A stretch of DNA of 64,000 nucleotides from Odiellus spinosus (GCA_963920705.1 OY987225.1:12790829-12854828), one strand, 5' to 3'. Positions 27,801 through 41,320 are shown, counted from the first letter of the stretch. The notes: a model not told the origin generated them from the letters alone. Numbers and translations: made by a program.

Positions 27801-30055
27801 ATGGGGATTTTTTATTCATTTTAAATTCCTTGTATAAGCATTCATAAGCTAACATGAACGAATTGCCTCGACTAAAGTCGAGGAGTTGTAATAAAACATT
27901 ATCCATGGATTAGGTTTGTTCGTTTGCAACCTAGATTAAAAACTAAAATATGGGGATTTTTTATTCCCTTTAAATTCTTTATATAAGCATTCATAAGCTA
28001 ACATGAACGAATGAGGAGTTGTAATAAAACATTATCCATGGATTAGGTTTGTTCGTTTGCAACCTAGATTAAAAATTAAAGTATGGGGATTTTTTATTCA
28101 TTTTAAATTCCTTGTATAAGCATTCATAAGCTAACATGAACGAATTGCCTCGACTAAAGTCGAGGAGTTGTAATAAAACATTATCCATGGATTAGGTTTG
28201 TTCGTTTGCAACCTAGATTAAAAACTAAAATATGGGGATTTTTTATTCCCTTTAAATTCTTTATATAAGCATTCATAAGCTAACATGAACGAATGAGGAG
28301 TTGTAATAAAACATTATCCATGGATTAGGTTTGTTCGTTTGCAACCTAGATTAAAAATTAAAGTATGGGGATTTTTTATTCCTTTTAAATTCCTTGTATA
28401 AGCATTCATAAGCTAACATGAACGAATTGCCTCGACTAAAGTCGAGGAGTTGTAATAAAACATTAACCATGGATTAGGTTTGTTCGTTTGCAACCTAGAT
28501 AAATAATTAAAATACGGGAATTTTTATTCCCTTTAAATTCCTTGTATAAGCATTCATAGGCTAACATGAACGAATTGCCTCGAATAAAGTCGAGCAGTAG
28601 TAATAAAACAATATCCATGGATTAGGTTTGTTCGTTTGCAACCTAGATTAAAAATTAAAATATGGGGATTTTTTATTCCCTTTAAATTCCTTGTATAAGC
28701 ATTCATAAGCTAACATGAACGAATTGCCTCGACTAAAGTCGAGGAGTTGTAATAAAACATTATCCATGGATTAGGTTTGTTCGTTTACAACCTAGATTAA
28801 AAATTAAAATATGGGGATTTTTTATTCCCTTTAAATTCCTTGTATAAGCATTCATAAGCTAACATGAACGAATTGCCTCGAATAAAGTCGAGCAGTAGTA
28901 ATAAAACAATATCCATGGATTAGGTTTGTTCGTTTGCAACCTAGATTAAAAATTAAAATATGGGGATTTTTTATTCCCTTTAAATTCCTTGTATAAGCAT
29001 TCATAAGCTAACATGAACGAATTGCCTCGACTAAAGTCGAGGAGTTGTAATAAAACATTATCCATGGATTAGGTTTGTTCGTTTACAACCTAGATTAAAA
29101 ATTAAAATATGGGGATTTTTTATTCCCTTTAAATTCCTTGTATAAGCATTCATAAGCTAACATGAACGAATTGCCTCGACTAAAGTCGAGGAGTTGTAAT
29201 AAAACATTATCCATGGATTAGGTTTGTTCGTTTACAACCTAGATTAAAAATTAAAATATGGGGATTTTTTATTCCCTTTAAATTCCTTGTATAAGCATTC
29301 ATAAGCTAACATGAACGAATTGCCTCGACTAAAGTCGAGGAGTTGTAATAAAACATTATCCTTGGATTAGGTTTGTTCGTTTGCAACCTAGATTAAAAAT
29401 TAAAATATGGGGAATTTTTATTCCCTTTAAATTCCTTGTATAAGCATTCATAAGGTAACATGAACGAATTGCCTCGACTAAAGTCGAGGAGTTGTAATAA
29501 AACATTATCCATGGATTAGGTTTGTTCGTTTGCAACCTAGATTAATAATTAAAATATGGGAATTTTTATTCCCTTTAAATTCCTTATATAAGCATTCATA
29601 GGCTAACATGAACGAATTGCCTCGACTAAAGTCGAGGAGTTGTAATAAAACAATATCCATGGATTAGGTTTGTTCGTTTGCAACCTAGATTAAAAATTAA
29701 AATATGGTTTTTTTTTATTCCCTTTAAATTCCTTGTATAAGCATTCATAAGCTAACATGAACGAATTGCCTCGACTAAAGTCGAGGAGTTGTAATAAAAC
29801 ATTATCCATGGATTAGGTTTGTTCGTTTACAACCTAGATTAAAAATTAAAATATGGGGATTTTTTATTCCCTTTAAATTCCTTGTATAAGCATTCATAAG
29901 CTAACATGAACGAATTGCCTCGACTAAAGTCGAGGAGTTGTAATAAAACATTATCCATGGATTAGGTTTGTTCGTTTACAACCTAGATTAAAAATTAAAA
30001 TATGGGGATTTTTTATTCCCTTTAAATTCCTTGTATAAGCATTCATAAGCTAACA
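24847..30055. repeat. Satellite array A (149-bp and 133-bp monomers)
   Basis: About 36 head-to-tail monomers. The long type (149 bp) contains the perfect dyad CCTCGACTAAAGTCGAGG and a second dyad-like GGGGAATTTTTATTCCC. The short type (133 bp) lacks 16 bp including the first dyad. Monomers form higher-order units: the diagnostic GACTTGCC variant recurs at 25855 and 27429, 1574 bp apart. The array lies between the two CACTA copies. No gene is present; small open frames are repeat artefacts. Confidence 0.95.
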
Positions 30056-30540
30056 CACTCTAAAAAAAAAGGGAGTTCCAAAGGTGTATTAAGGGTGTAA
30101 ATATCTTTTTTTATTCCTTTAAGGGAATTAATTGGAAGTCCAAAGGGAGTAAAAATAATTCTATTCCTTTTTTACACCCTAAAATGGTGTAATAAAGGGA
30201 ATGTTTTTTCCTATATTCCCTTTTAACTCTGTTTAGGGAATATAAAGGTTCTACGTGAAAAGGTGTAGAAAGGGAATAAAAATAATTTTATTCCTTTTTT
30301 ACACCTCAAATGGAGTTAAAAACTGAATATGCTTAATTTATTCCTTTTACACTCCATTTAGGGATTAAATTTGTAACATTAGAAGGTGTCTTATGGGAGT
30401 GCAATCTTTACATTCCTTTTCCACACCCCTAATGGTGTTAAAAAGAGAATATAACTTAGTAATATTCCTTTAGAACTCCATTTATTGGTACCAAAATGGA
30501 AATATTACAAAATGGAGTAAATTATCTTCTATTTATTAAA
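30056..30540. repeat. Left subterminal region of CACTA copy 2
   Basis: Short motifs GGTGTAA/TTACACC, GGAGT/ACTCC and GGGAATA/TATTCCC recur in both orientations after the CACTCTAAAAAAAAA tip. They also occur at the right end of the element. This fits dispersed transposase-binding sites of CACTA subterminal regions. The left end lacks the 22-bp array, so the two ends are asymmetric. Confidence 0.65.
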
Positions 30541-32100
30541 TTACGAGAATATAAATTTTGATTTTCAGAGTATATTGTATATCGTCGAATATTTTAGAAG
30601 AATTATACGAAGCGAATTATACGAATCGATAAAATATTTTAAACAACGTACCAAATTGCATAACATTTAAAAGGAGTACTAGAATTCCAAATTAGCAAGC
30701 CAATTAGTCGAATAAAATTCCTTATACACGAGTATGTGATGGAAACTGAGTGAAAACCTTCCTAGAATTAAAGACGAAATCTTCTAAGTTGGTTGAGGTG
30801 ATGTCATCATTTTGTTTAGAACTACATCAATGAACACCATTTCCGCGCTTTGTTGAATGGGGGCTCTGTCATTTTCTCTCGCGAATACTATTAGTTGAAT
30901 CTATAAACTCTATATACGTTCCACCCTTGGAAAAAGGCAACATCTGCCGTAGAAACGGGTTCTATTTAACGACTCTTTTTTTTAGTTTCAAGGTTGGCAA
31001 AAGTATATATAATCCTATATTTAAAACCAGCCTTGGAAAAGGAAATATTAGCAATACAAACGGGTGCTTTTTAACGGCTCTTTTATCCGTTTCTATGTTA
31101 GTGTATATGTTACTTTATAGAACCATATATTTCACTCCTATCCATCACTGCTTTACCATATTACCTCCCACAAACTGGTTTACCGTGATTCCGCCCGTCT
31201 TAGGTTTTGGCGCTGAATAAATTCTTTCATAGACGGGAGTTATCGCTCTGTTATATTCAGTGTTCAGTTAAATAAGACACCCTCATGGTCGCTTTATTCT
31301 TGGAAACCAAGCATGGTGATTGAAGGGAGAATAACTTCGGAAGTGCTGAAAACTAAAACGGTCTAACTCAGAAATCGAAGGTCATTTTATAAAGTCCATC
31401 CTAGTTTAGGTTGTCTGCTTTTACAAGCCTTGACTGCAGCAGTGTCGCGCCAAATATTTGAGGTTTGTTTCAAAAAATCTGGAACGAAATCATCTATAGA
31501 TTACCATTTTTCGGGAATGGTTAGAATATTTTTTATTGAAATTCTTCCTTGGAATGAGTTGCAGGTTTCAATATATTAAAACGGCTTTAGGCTCCTTTTA
31601 AAGTCTATTAAGAATCTCAGGATAATTATTGAAGAAACTAAAAGTGATTATTAACCTACTCTCCGATTTATCTTTTGGTTTTATCTCCTATATTTGGCGA
31701 AGATTTTTGAAGTTTATTTAATACGTTACAGAAATAGAGTAATATTTCAATAAACAATTTTAATGTAAGAGTATTATTTAAATTAGAGATCCTCGATATT
31801 CATAGATTAAATTTAGAGAAGATATTTTTGTTTTGGATTAATATAGAATGATAAACACCATAATGAAGAAAGATAGTTTGACATGATCTGAACAATTAAT
31901 ATTCAACAGTTAGTAAATAAATTCGAACAATTTGACTTTAGGGATCATACTTTTAATACATTATTGATTCTGAAGTGTAATCCAGGAATATTAAATTTCA
32001 CATGGAGTTGTTACAAAGTTTGATCAATTTTATGAATTTACATATGCAAATAATTGAAAAATGAAATGAGTAACCTTTTCTTGGGTGGTTTTTCCTCTTA
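30541..32100. other. Non-coding left part of CACTA copy 2, 3' of transposase
   Basis: About 1.56 kb of AT-rich sequence without a supported gene. A diverged direct duplication of ~60 bp is visible (CCTTGGAAAAAGGCAACATC at ~30926; CCTTGGAAAAGGAAATATTA at ~31033), both followed by AAACGGGT and a TTTAACG..CTCTTTT tail. A 97-codon open frame across it is not convincing. The transposase 3' end and its polyadenylation signal should lie at the right edge. Confidence 0.5.
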
Positions 32101-34549
32101 TTAGAAATAATTTAGATTTGTTAGACACCCATACGGCAATGAAACGTATGTTTTTTCTCCGATTTCGTATTTATCTACCATATGGTAATTGGTATATTTC
32201 CCGGCTTCAATAATTTTAAATTGACATTGCTCGCCAGATGAAATTTCATAACTATGTAATCGTTTTGAAAAAACTTCGCAGTGAGAGAGAGTTCCAACGA
32301 TTATTAAACGGTTGTCTACAGAGAAAATATACTTAATTTCGAAAAGCGTTGGTTCTCGGGAAATACTTATTTTGTAAACAAAAAGGTTTCCTATCGCAAA
32401 CTGAATGCTATCACAAGTTGCGCTTCTTACGGAGTATAATTGTTTTGGAATATCAGGGCTGAGTTGATTTTGTATTGCCGCTGGTAACGTCAATTGATCA
32501 ACTAATGACCCTAATGACGTTTTCTCAATACAAGGGGATCTTTCTGACAGCCAATTATAACACTGGTAAAACTGGTGTTTGCAGGATAGAGTTTTCGTAA
32601 TGTTTCTGAAATTTTTGCAATTCTGAGCAATGGATTTGAAATAAGAATGTTTACTTTCAAACCTTATGCATGATATATGCCGTAAGGGACCAAACTTCCT
32701 AATACAATGCGCGTAATGAATCAAGTAGTGAAATTTAGGAGTAAAAAAATTGTTACCGCATACTTGCCCAACGTGTTTGAGAAAATTTTCAATAAGATTT
32801 TCTATAATAGGTAAACTATTTTCCGGTATGGAAGGGGCGAATAAATAATCGCAGATTTCTCTTAATTCGAGATACAAGTCCCAGTAATGATTATCGTCGT
32901 CAATAAAATCAATTAGAATAAGAGGTAACAGCCTATACAGACAAAACATTTCAGTGGCAGTGCCTTTCAATTGGCCATTACCCAGAATTGCATTTCGAAT
33001 TTGGATTTGAGGACGATTTGTTTCCGATTTTCCGTAAGGAAAATCGCAAAGTTTTCGATTAAAAACATCCAGACTTAATCCACGCGTGGAAATTAAATCC
33101 GATAGCACTAGTTTAAGAATTTTGGTAATGACACCTTCTTGCAAATCATGCATTATGTCCACAGGGAGCTGTTTTGTTAAATCAAAATACTTAAGTTTTA
33201 ATAACGGGCTCTCAGACCGCACCCCGTAAATTGACCCCTCTTTTTCGTCCAAAGCTAAGCATTCTAAGTGGTAAAGATGCCGATTCATTGTCCTAGGTTC
33301 AACCTGCAATTCGGAAAATGTTTCTGCTATCTCTGTTTTATCCGTCATACAAAATCGACAAATCCTACCGGAATTGAAACACGTGTTTAATCCAGCGAGT
33401 TTATGCAATCCTAAATTGTCTCCAGAAAATATACTGACGAATCCAAGTACAAATTGATCTAGGCATTTTGCAAAGATGCCTTCTGTCGATAGTTTTTCCA
33501 AATCGAACAATAAGGGTCGAAATATATCGTGCCATCCAAATTCATCAGCGTCTTTTGATTTTGCGAGAAATATCAAATGGATGTCGCTCAGTTTGGTTCT
33601 ATACTGATTTTTCCGGTTTAATATTGAAAAATAGCATCCAATAATTTTCTGTTTCCCCTCTTTTTGACCCAATGGGATTAACAACTTCAAATTCGTCGAT
33701 GTACAACTGAAGTTGAATGGTTTGAGGATCAAAGTTATTGTTCTCAATTATTTGTTTCGATATTTCCCCCTGTTTAAAATGAGCGATTACATTTTTGGGA
33801 ATGTTTCTCGTGTTTATATGTCGTTGTGGTTCCTCACTTTTTTCGTAAATACCCTCTAAAACCTTTAAAATAGGTACGTAGTGAAAGTGGCTAAGTTTTT
33901 TTCTCTCCAAGCTTAGAGAAAATGTAAACTGTTGAGGTTGAACCATTTTCAGTTCTGTTGCACAATGTGAAGATATTTTATGGCTCGTGTTAACGCTCAT
34001 AAACACATTCCGAATCTCTTTGGTTTGTTGGATCAATGTTTTGTCCTCAAGTTCAATATTATTTTCTCGCAGAAAGCTTTTAATTTTGGAGCACTGGGCG
34101 TCCATCAAATTAGCACATAAGTCAAAGATATCGTTGATCAAATTTTCAATAACACTTTTTGGTACCAAATGTTTCTCTCTGTATTTCAAAATTAGTTTTA
34201 CAATCTTGTCTCGCATCTCAAGGGGCTTCAAAAACATTTGCGCTTCGAGTTCTTCGTTGTTATCCAAATTTTCATCTACGTTCATATTTTCATCAATAAT
34301 TTCATCCTGAATTGTTGAAACTTCTTCAAACTGGGTTCTTTCATCTTCAATCACCTTTTTGTGATTTCTATAAACGTGTTTTCTGTAGCTTTCTACATTT
34401 TTGAAACATTTCCCACAGTTGTTTAAGCCACATAAAACGGAAAAATTTGGTTCGTGAGAATGTATGTTTTTAACGTGTGCTATCAATAAAGTAAATTTTT
34501 TAGCAAGGAATACACATTTTGCGCATTTGTAAAATCTATCAGCACTCAT
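32101..34549 (-). pseudogene. CACTA-like transposase, copy 2, frameshifted
   Basis: About 815 codons in two overlapping frames: 34549-33599 (zinc fingers, linker) and 33747-32101 (catalytic part). The break is a C4 run at 33655-33658 where copy 1 has C3, so a 1-bp insertion disrupts it. The catalytic part shows SGDNLGLH and RICRFC (first-Asp region), LPVDIMHDLQEG (second-Asp region, like the D-x-M-H motif of plant tnp2), and FHYLIHYAHCI, GPLRH and IRFESKH (C-terminal motif aligned with the H-x-x-H ... GP ... FER region). These support CACTA/EnSpm membership by eye. Intronless. The product would cut and join element ends; this copy should make only a truncated zinc-finger protein unless the indel is a sequencing error. 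Confidence 0.8.
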
Positions 34550-35121
34550 TTTTAAAATTTTCTAGTAAACTTGTGCTAAGAAAAACCGATTAAAATACAT
34601 TATAAGCAAGACGAGGTATTCTACGTCACATCGGATAGCAAAGGTATTCAAACTATTTTCGTTTTCTTTTCTACACTAAACAGTTTAACCCCCCCCCCCC
34701 CCCGGGGTTTTCACGTAAATCCGCCCAACCCTCTCATATATAACTCCCCCTTCAAGAGTTATTTTTAGAAACTTTACGAAAATCGTTTTGCCATCCACGA
34801 CCTTGGCATTCTACTCAACGGCCTATATGGATGCCCCTTCGTTGCCTTCATTCAATGACAGAGCACGAACAAACTTCTCGTGATGCGCTTCCCCCTCCCT
34901 CAGCTTGTAAAAATAAAGACGAATTCAAAAGTTACCCCTCTATAAGTTTCCCCCTTCTTTTGGCGATAAAAGGGCGCAGTATTTTTCTTGGACTTGACCC
35001 AAAGTGCACCGCACGGCGCACGCGAGTGACGCGACCACGCGTCTTGTTCAGTTCGAAACGGTTACGGGATTCGGGACTGGCCATTTATTTCAAAAGAAAG
35101 CCAAATCATAAAAATTTAAAA
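34550..35121. promoter_or_regulatory. Divergent promoter region, copy 2
   Basis: The paralogue of 1393-1950 with a longer poly-C run and a 12-bp insertion (TATATGGATGCC-like, ~34825-34836) absent from copy 1. The same TATA-like and initiator-like motifs are present. Confidence 0.4.
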
Positions 35122-35339
35122 ATGAGTGCGCAGACTATGTGTTTGATATGCTGTGGAGAAAGCAAACGTATCTATAAAATAATGAAGGAAAATCCAACTT
35201 TGAAAGATCTAAAGGATTCTTTGGCCACAGATCCCGCCTTTGAGGATATCAAGGAAGGGAATTTCATTTTCCAGGTATGTACTCAAATTCTTTAACCATT
35301 TGTTTGGGAAATGGTAGTTCAAATTTTTTAAACACTTTA

Positions 35340-35471
35340 CCCTCACTTCGGATGAGGCGTAATTAGCCGGTTTAATCAGATTTAACTGAAGTTTACCCAG
35401 CCTTCTCAGTTTTATTAACCTCGGTGAAATCTGATTAAACCGGGCTAATTACGCCTCGTCTGAAGTAGAGG
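35340..35471. repeat. Foldback (MITE-like) in intron 1, copy 2
   Basis: Same inverted arms as 2169-2300 in copy 1, around GGCGTAATTAGCC; present before the duplication. Confidence 0.55.
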
Positions 35472-35552
35472 ATAAGGAAGTAAAATTCGATCCACATTAG
35501 TGCACGAGATTTTTGGCGTTTATTAACTTGACTCTTAAAATCCTCCCGATGG

Positions 35553-35667
35553 ATCCCGGCTAAGCCTTATTTGGAATAGGCTATTAAATACTAGCTTGTA
35601 AATTAATTAGAAATAATTAACTAGAAATCAATTTTAAATTTACCCGAAAAGTAGGCTTAGCCGGGAT
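35553..35667. repeat. Foldback with 14-bp inverted ends, copy 2
   Basis: ATCCCGGCTAAGCC and its inverse bound an AT-rich core, as at 2382-2496. Confidence 0.55.
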
Positions 35668-37507
35668 TCATGTGTTTCATAGATTTTACATTGGAAGAGT
35701 GCCAACAAATTAGCAAACGCGAATCAGGGTATCTTCGCAAACAGGCGAGTGCTCTGCGCGCGCTTTTTTTTTCTAAATTAAAAGTCTATAATTGGGTATA
35801 ATTATAATTAGGAGCAGTGTTGCCAATGAATGGGATATCCCACATTGTGGGTTTTTTGGTCTTAGTGGGATAAAGGGATTTGTCAACAAAATTGGCCGAT
35901 TTTGTGGGATTTTTGACTATGGCGGGGTTTTAACGATCCTTTTTTTTACCAAAGAGGCAAAGATATTTTTCGAGCTTGACCAGAATTCACTAGCATTTTA
36001 CAGTACAAAATATAAAATTCAGTAAAGCGCGAGGAAAAATAATAGTACAAGGTCGTTTGTTTAGTTATTTTCCCCTCCGTCAATGTTATACCACGTGTTC
36101 AGTGAAATTTCTGTATTTTTGGAAATTTTCACAGTGGGGGTGCCACTATACAATAAAGTTTCAATTCTATATGTAGCAAGCCCTCTTTATTATAGTCAAC
36201 CATAGTTTGCAGCGTGTACAAACTTATGCTATACCTTATCTCTGTCAATTGTTTGTTTATTGGGATATTGAGCGCCTCGCTTCACGCGTGCTATCATGTT
36301 TGAATGTCGTTTAAATGCAGCTGGTTGACTCTCTGTAGTTCACCTTAATTTGGCAGCACATATAATCCCACTCTTTCCGTTATCTCTATGAATTGTTTAC
36401 TTAGAAATATAGGAAGCCTCATTTTTCGCGTGCTGACAATTTAATCTAGGGAGTTTAGTAAGAAAAAGGGTCCCACAAGATCATGCTGATACTAATAGTT
36501 GATATTATAAAAAACCTTGGAACCAGTCGTAAAAGGAATAAAATAGCGACTGTGGGTTTTTCGGTTCATAAACATTGGCAAAACTACCCCAAAGCGAGAA
36601 TTTAGAGAGCGTAAAATATACTTGTTTCCGTTTTTATCAGTATGCGCGCTGAAGTCTAGCATTTATTAACCCGTTTTGGAGAGTATCATAAGTTTAAGGA
36701 GTGTCATAGGCTTAACTTCGCTTGGGCTGCATAATCTAGGTTATTATCTACTTCACTAGGCTCTTGACTAATTTTTATTATATTCAATTTAGTCATACGA
36801 CGCTGATTTTGACCAAGACGTTGATCTAAATAACCTATCAAAAATAGAAAACAAAATGATAATTAAAGTCATTGGAACGAGGACTTGCACGGTGTGTTAA
36901 TAATTTGTTTAAATACCAACAATTAATAAATAAAATTATTAATAACCATAATGTTTTCTAGATGTCATCAGAGGACAGTCCTCCTAAGAAAATAAAATCC
37001 GATAGTGAAATTAATTTAATTGCCAATTCGGTAAGAGTTTAGTTGAATATTATTAATTTTGAAACTTATGGGATAGTTTTAATATTCGAAATGTGTGCAC
37101 TGTTACAAATAATTTTAATATCATGCAGTCTATACGAACTTTTCATCCAATAATTATTCTTATCATGGATTCATTGAGTATTAATTATTCTCAATTTAAA
37201 GGGTATAATTTATTGTTCTATAAGAATTACAAACAGCCAATTCGAAGTGTTTTTCCTTCTTTTAGTAAATAGTGTTTCTTATAATAATTTTTTAAAATTT
37301 TAATAGAATGTAGAAAAGAATGAAGAATTAAATCTAGTGGAAGGTCGAAGCATTTCTTTAACTACAAATCAAGATTCTTGGTAATTATAAGATTAGTCTT
37401 AGGTTGATTTCCAAATTCTCTATGTAAGAGTTTCTCTCTTGGAGTTCCTATTACATGGCCTGCTCCACCTCTCTCCTCTGAAATCCTAACCCCACCCTGA
37501 TCATTCC

Positions 37508-37508
<1 letters not shown>

Positions 37509-37561
<53 letters not shown>
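37509..37561. repeat. Poly-T run in intron 3 (53 T; 28 T in copy 1)
   Basis: An uninterrupted T run of 53 bases; the paralogous run at 4340-4367 has 28. The length may not be reliably sequenced. It could be a polypyrimidine tract, though it lies ~90 bp upstream of the acceptor at 37647-37648. Confidence 0.8.
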
Positions 37562-37562
<1 letters not shown>

Positions 37563-40266
37563 GATAATTTGGGAATTACCTTCTAAAAATTTTACTTTTG
37601 AAGTCATCGACGTTCGGGAGAAATTTAATATCTATAATTTCCTAATAGTGTAATGAATGGAGAAGTTCTAATCATTGACGAACAAACTAAGATTACACGA
37701 TCAAAATTTACAGTAGAATACCAGCTTCCAGCCTTTCCAGTGACATTAATACAAAAAGACAAGTACAACTTGTATACTCCCTGCGAAAGAAAAAGAGCAA
37801 ACAAGGAAATCTTGAACATTCTTTACCACGATTTGGTTAATCGTTATTCATTGTACGTGGAAGATTACTTGATCACTATTCACTATATTAAGAACATATT
37901 AATAGAACTACTTTTTTGCACTCTTAGATATCCACCATCTCACGCCCATGTTGCCGGAAAACTAACTAGTGAACTACCCTATATTGGAAATACGGTAATA
38001 AAGTCACAAGTAATAATACACCCAAGTTATTTCGTCTCATTGAATATTTTTTTCTATTTAGGAAACGTGGCGCCTTTTTTTGAGAAATAAATTCAAAAAC
38101 AGCAGAAAGTATTTGAGAGATAACAAGAATGTTCAAGTGGCTAGAAAATTATATGGTAGAACCAAGGAGCAAATCAAGGCAATGAAAGAAGCTAAGCAGA
38201 AGGAAATCGAAAAACTAGAAAAAAATCTCAAAGGCAACGCCAAAGAATCGGACATACCAGCGGATGATAGTACGGAGTCCATTTTCGAGGAAATGTCCGC
38301 AAATATTGATGATCCAACTACAGACCAAAACGGTAGTACAACCTCTACGAACGGGCTTGAAGAACCCGAAGGTCCTTCAAGCAAAAAAGACATAATTCCA
38401 AAGAAACGTGTTCTTCGGCATGAGGTAAAAATATTCTTAGCTTCAAAATTTACATTTTTAAATATTTTAATGGAAGAGCTGGATCAATTCTTTTAAGTAT
38501 TGATGTAAATTATACATGTATGCATAGGTAAAAGAAAAAGAATCATTTGAGGATGAAAAAAGTGTGGAATCGCACATTAAACAAATGAAGGAAGAGCTTC
38601 GAAAAACAAAAATTGATCAGCGCATAATCAATTCAAAAATGTCCAGGACATTTCAAGACAGAGCTATGAAAATTCGAAGGGGAATATCAATATCGAAGAT
38701 TACCGAAGAATATCCAGCTTTATGTCATTTAAAACAGGTAAACAATATTATATTATTATATATATATATACTTGGTTTTATATATCTCGTTCAATTTGCT
38801 GAACTGCGAAATGACAGGCAGATGTTCCTTGCACTTAAGAAAGTTAAGAGTTTTATTGCATTTCCAGAGTTGTAACCTACAGAGTAACATTTATCCACTA
38901 AACCCCTCCCCTTTTATGAAGCCAAGCAATATGTATGCATTTTGCTGTAACACCCATTTCTTTCAAAAAAAGTTTCTATTACAACAAGTAGAATATATAA
39001 TTTGTAAAACTATAGTTTTTAACCTTGACCTTAAATCGTTTTTAGTTTCTATCAGAATTCCAACGGATAAAAGAAATTGACCCGGAAAAGAAATTATCTG
39101 AGTCAATTCAGAAATACTCGGAAAAAATTTGGCAGAAATATATTTTAAACTTATCCGGAAAATAGGCTTATCTGGATTCATGGAGATTGGCTTAACCTCT
39201 TCGCTTTAATCGACCAAAGTCTGTTTGATAAGGCAACATCTCCGTGACACTTCCAATAACATTCGACGCAAGAAATTCAGGATTTCCTCGAGTCCATTAA
39301 AAACTATTTTCCGATTAAGCTTTAAATTGATTTCTAGTTTTGTAAATTATGAAACTAGTGGATTATGCCGATTTAAAATACAAGCAATCGATTAAAAAAA
39401 ATCGCTTGTTGTAACTGTATTCTCCCTGTAAGGACTAGAATATCTCTAAAGCAAAAGGTTATTCTGATAAAGTCAATTTTGTTTACTTGTCTTGATGCTT
39501 ACCAAAAAAATAATATTAAAGAACACATGACTTTTATTTTTATAATTTATTTATTATAAAAACTGCATAACCTGTTGTAAAGCATAGTTTTTATGAATAC
39601 CACCCGGAACCAATGAGACTTGTTAAATACAAGTACTATTGCCTGCATAACAAAAAATTATAACGCCTATTGCTTGATGATCTTGTTGTTTTCAACATAG
39701 GAGATAACTGCATATTTTGTTTAATTATATACAAATAATATTTCTTTATATGTAGATCAAAAACAAAGTGCCGCACTTTTACTTATTCCAAGTATTGTAA
39801 AAGAAAAATACTACAACATGTTTTTAAAGGATTCTAACCTGTCATCAGAACTAGATGTCCACCCGGTTTTGGTATACAAAGGACATCAAATATTAAGTAG
39901 TGATTGTTTTATTTAATATGTAGACAAAATTGAAATTTTGCAATCGAATGAAATTTCAAGCGCAATTTTAGCATGGGTTTGCTCATTTTGGGTGTTTGAT
40001 TTAGAATACTTGGACAGTTTGTCAAAAACTTTACTCGTGTACGAGTATTTAATTTTAAATATTAGCAAACCCAAATCAAAAGGCCCTGTTTTCACGCTTC
40101 TAGAAAAATTTCAATAAAATGAATATTCTATAATTATATAACGCTAAATAATTTCACATATTTCATTTATTGGTATTATTATTAATTCAAAAGGGTTTAA
40201 TTTTGAATAATAATATTCCCAACAAACTGAGCAACATTCACTACCCATGGGACAATAATTTGACAC

Positions 40267-41320
40267 CACTAGGGGAATAATACGATTCCTCTAGGGGAAT
40301 AATACGATTCCTCGAGGGGAATAATACGAATCCTCGAGGGGAATAATACGATTCCTCGAGGGGAATAATACGATTCCTCGAGGGGAATAAAACGATTCCT
40401 CGAGGGGAATAATACGATTCCTCGAGGGGAATAATACGATTCCTCGAGGGGAATAAGTCGATTCCTGCAGGGGAATAAATCGACTGCATATGGGGAAGAA
40501 ATCGACTGCATATGGGGAATAATTCGACTCCTTCAGGGGAATAATTCGACTCCTTCAGGGGAATAATTCGACTCCTTCAGGGGAATAGTTCGACTCCTTC
40601 AGGGGAATAATTCGACTCCTCCAGGGGAATAATTCGACTCCTCCAGGGGAATAATTCGACTCCTTCAGGGGAATAATTCGACTCCTTCAGGGGAATAATT
40701 CGACTCCTTCAGGGGAATAATTCGACTCCTTCAGGGGAATAATTCGACTCCTTCAGAGGAATAATTCGACTCCTTCAGGGGAATAATTCGACTCCTTCAG
40801 GGGAATAATTCGACTCCTTCAGGGGAATAATTCGACTCCTTCAGGGGAATAATTCGACTCCTTCAGGGGAATAATTCGACTCCTTCAGGGGAATAATTCG
40901 ACTCCATCAGGGGAATAATTCGACTCCTTCAGGGGAATAATTCGACTCCTTCAGGGGAATAATTCGACTCCTTCAGGGGAATAATTCGACTCCTTCAGGG
41001 GAATAATTCGACCCCTTCAGGGGAATAACGCGACTCCTTCAGGGGAATAATTCGACCCCTTCAGGGGAATAGCGCGACTCCATACGGGGAATAACGCGAC
41101 TCCATACGGGGAATAACGCTACTCCATACGGGGAATAACGCGACTCCATACGGGGAATAACGCGACTCCATTCGGGGAATAATTCGACTCCATACGGGGA
41201 ATAATTCGACTCTATATGGGGAATAACACGAATAATATGATACCAAAAGGGGAATAATACGACTCCACGAAGGGAATAATATGACACCATGAGGGGAATA
41301 ATACGACTCCTTTAGGAGAA
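40267..41320. repeat. 22-bp subterminal tandem repeat, copy 2 (uninterrupted)
   Basis: About 47 units with the same order of variants as in copy 1: CGATTCCTCGAGGGG units, then CGACTGCATATGGGG at ~40480-40515 (the empty Polinton site), then homogeneous CGACTCCTTCAGGGG units, then CGCGACTCCATACGGGG units. It confirms that the Polinton split one continuous array in copy 1. Confidence 0.93.

Larger units (their letters stand above)
35122..40117 (+). pseudogene. CACTA-like accessory gene, copy 2, disrupted
   Basis: Exons equivalent to copy 1 are 35122-35274, 36962-37030, 37307-37380, 37649-37852, 37928-37994, 38062-38424, 38528-38737, 39046-~39135 (truncated) and 39756-40117. A 223-bp deletion at ~39135 removes the second half of exon 8 with its splice donor. 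A T-to-A change makes an in-frame TAA at 39914-39916 in the last exon. The first seven exons stay open. Copy 1 has neither lesion. Confidence 0.7.

Noticed and set aside
30927..31220. 97-codon plus-strand frame in the left part of CACTA copy 2
   Set aside because: It spans a diverged direct duplication and has no motif; probably chance.
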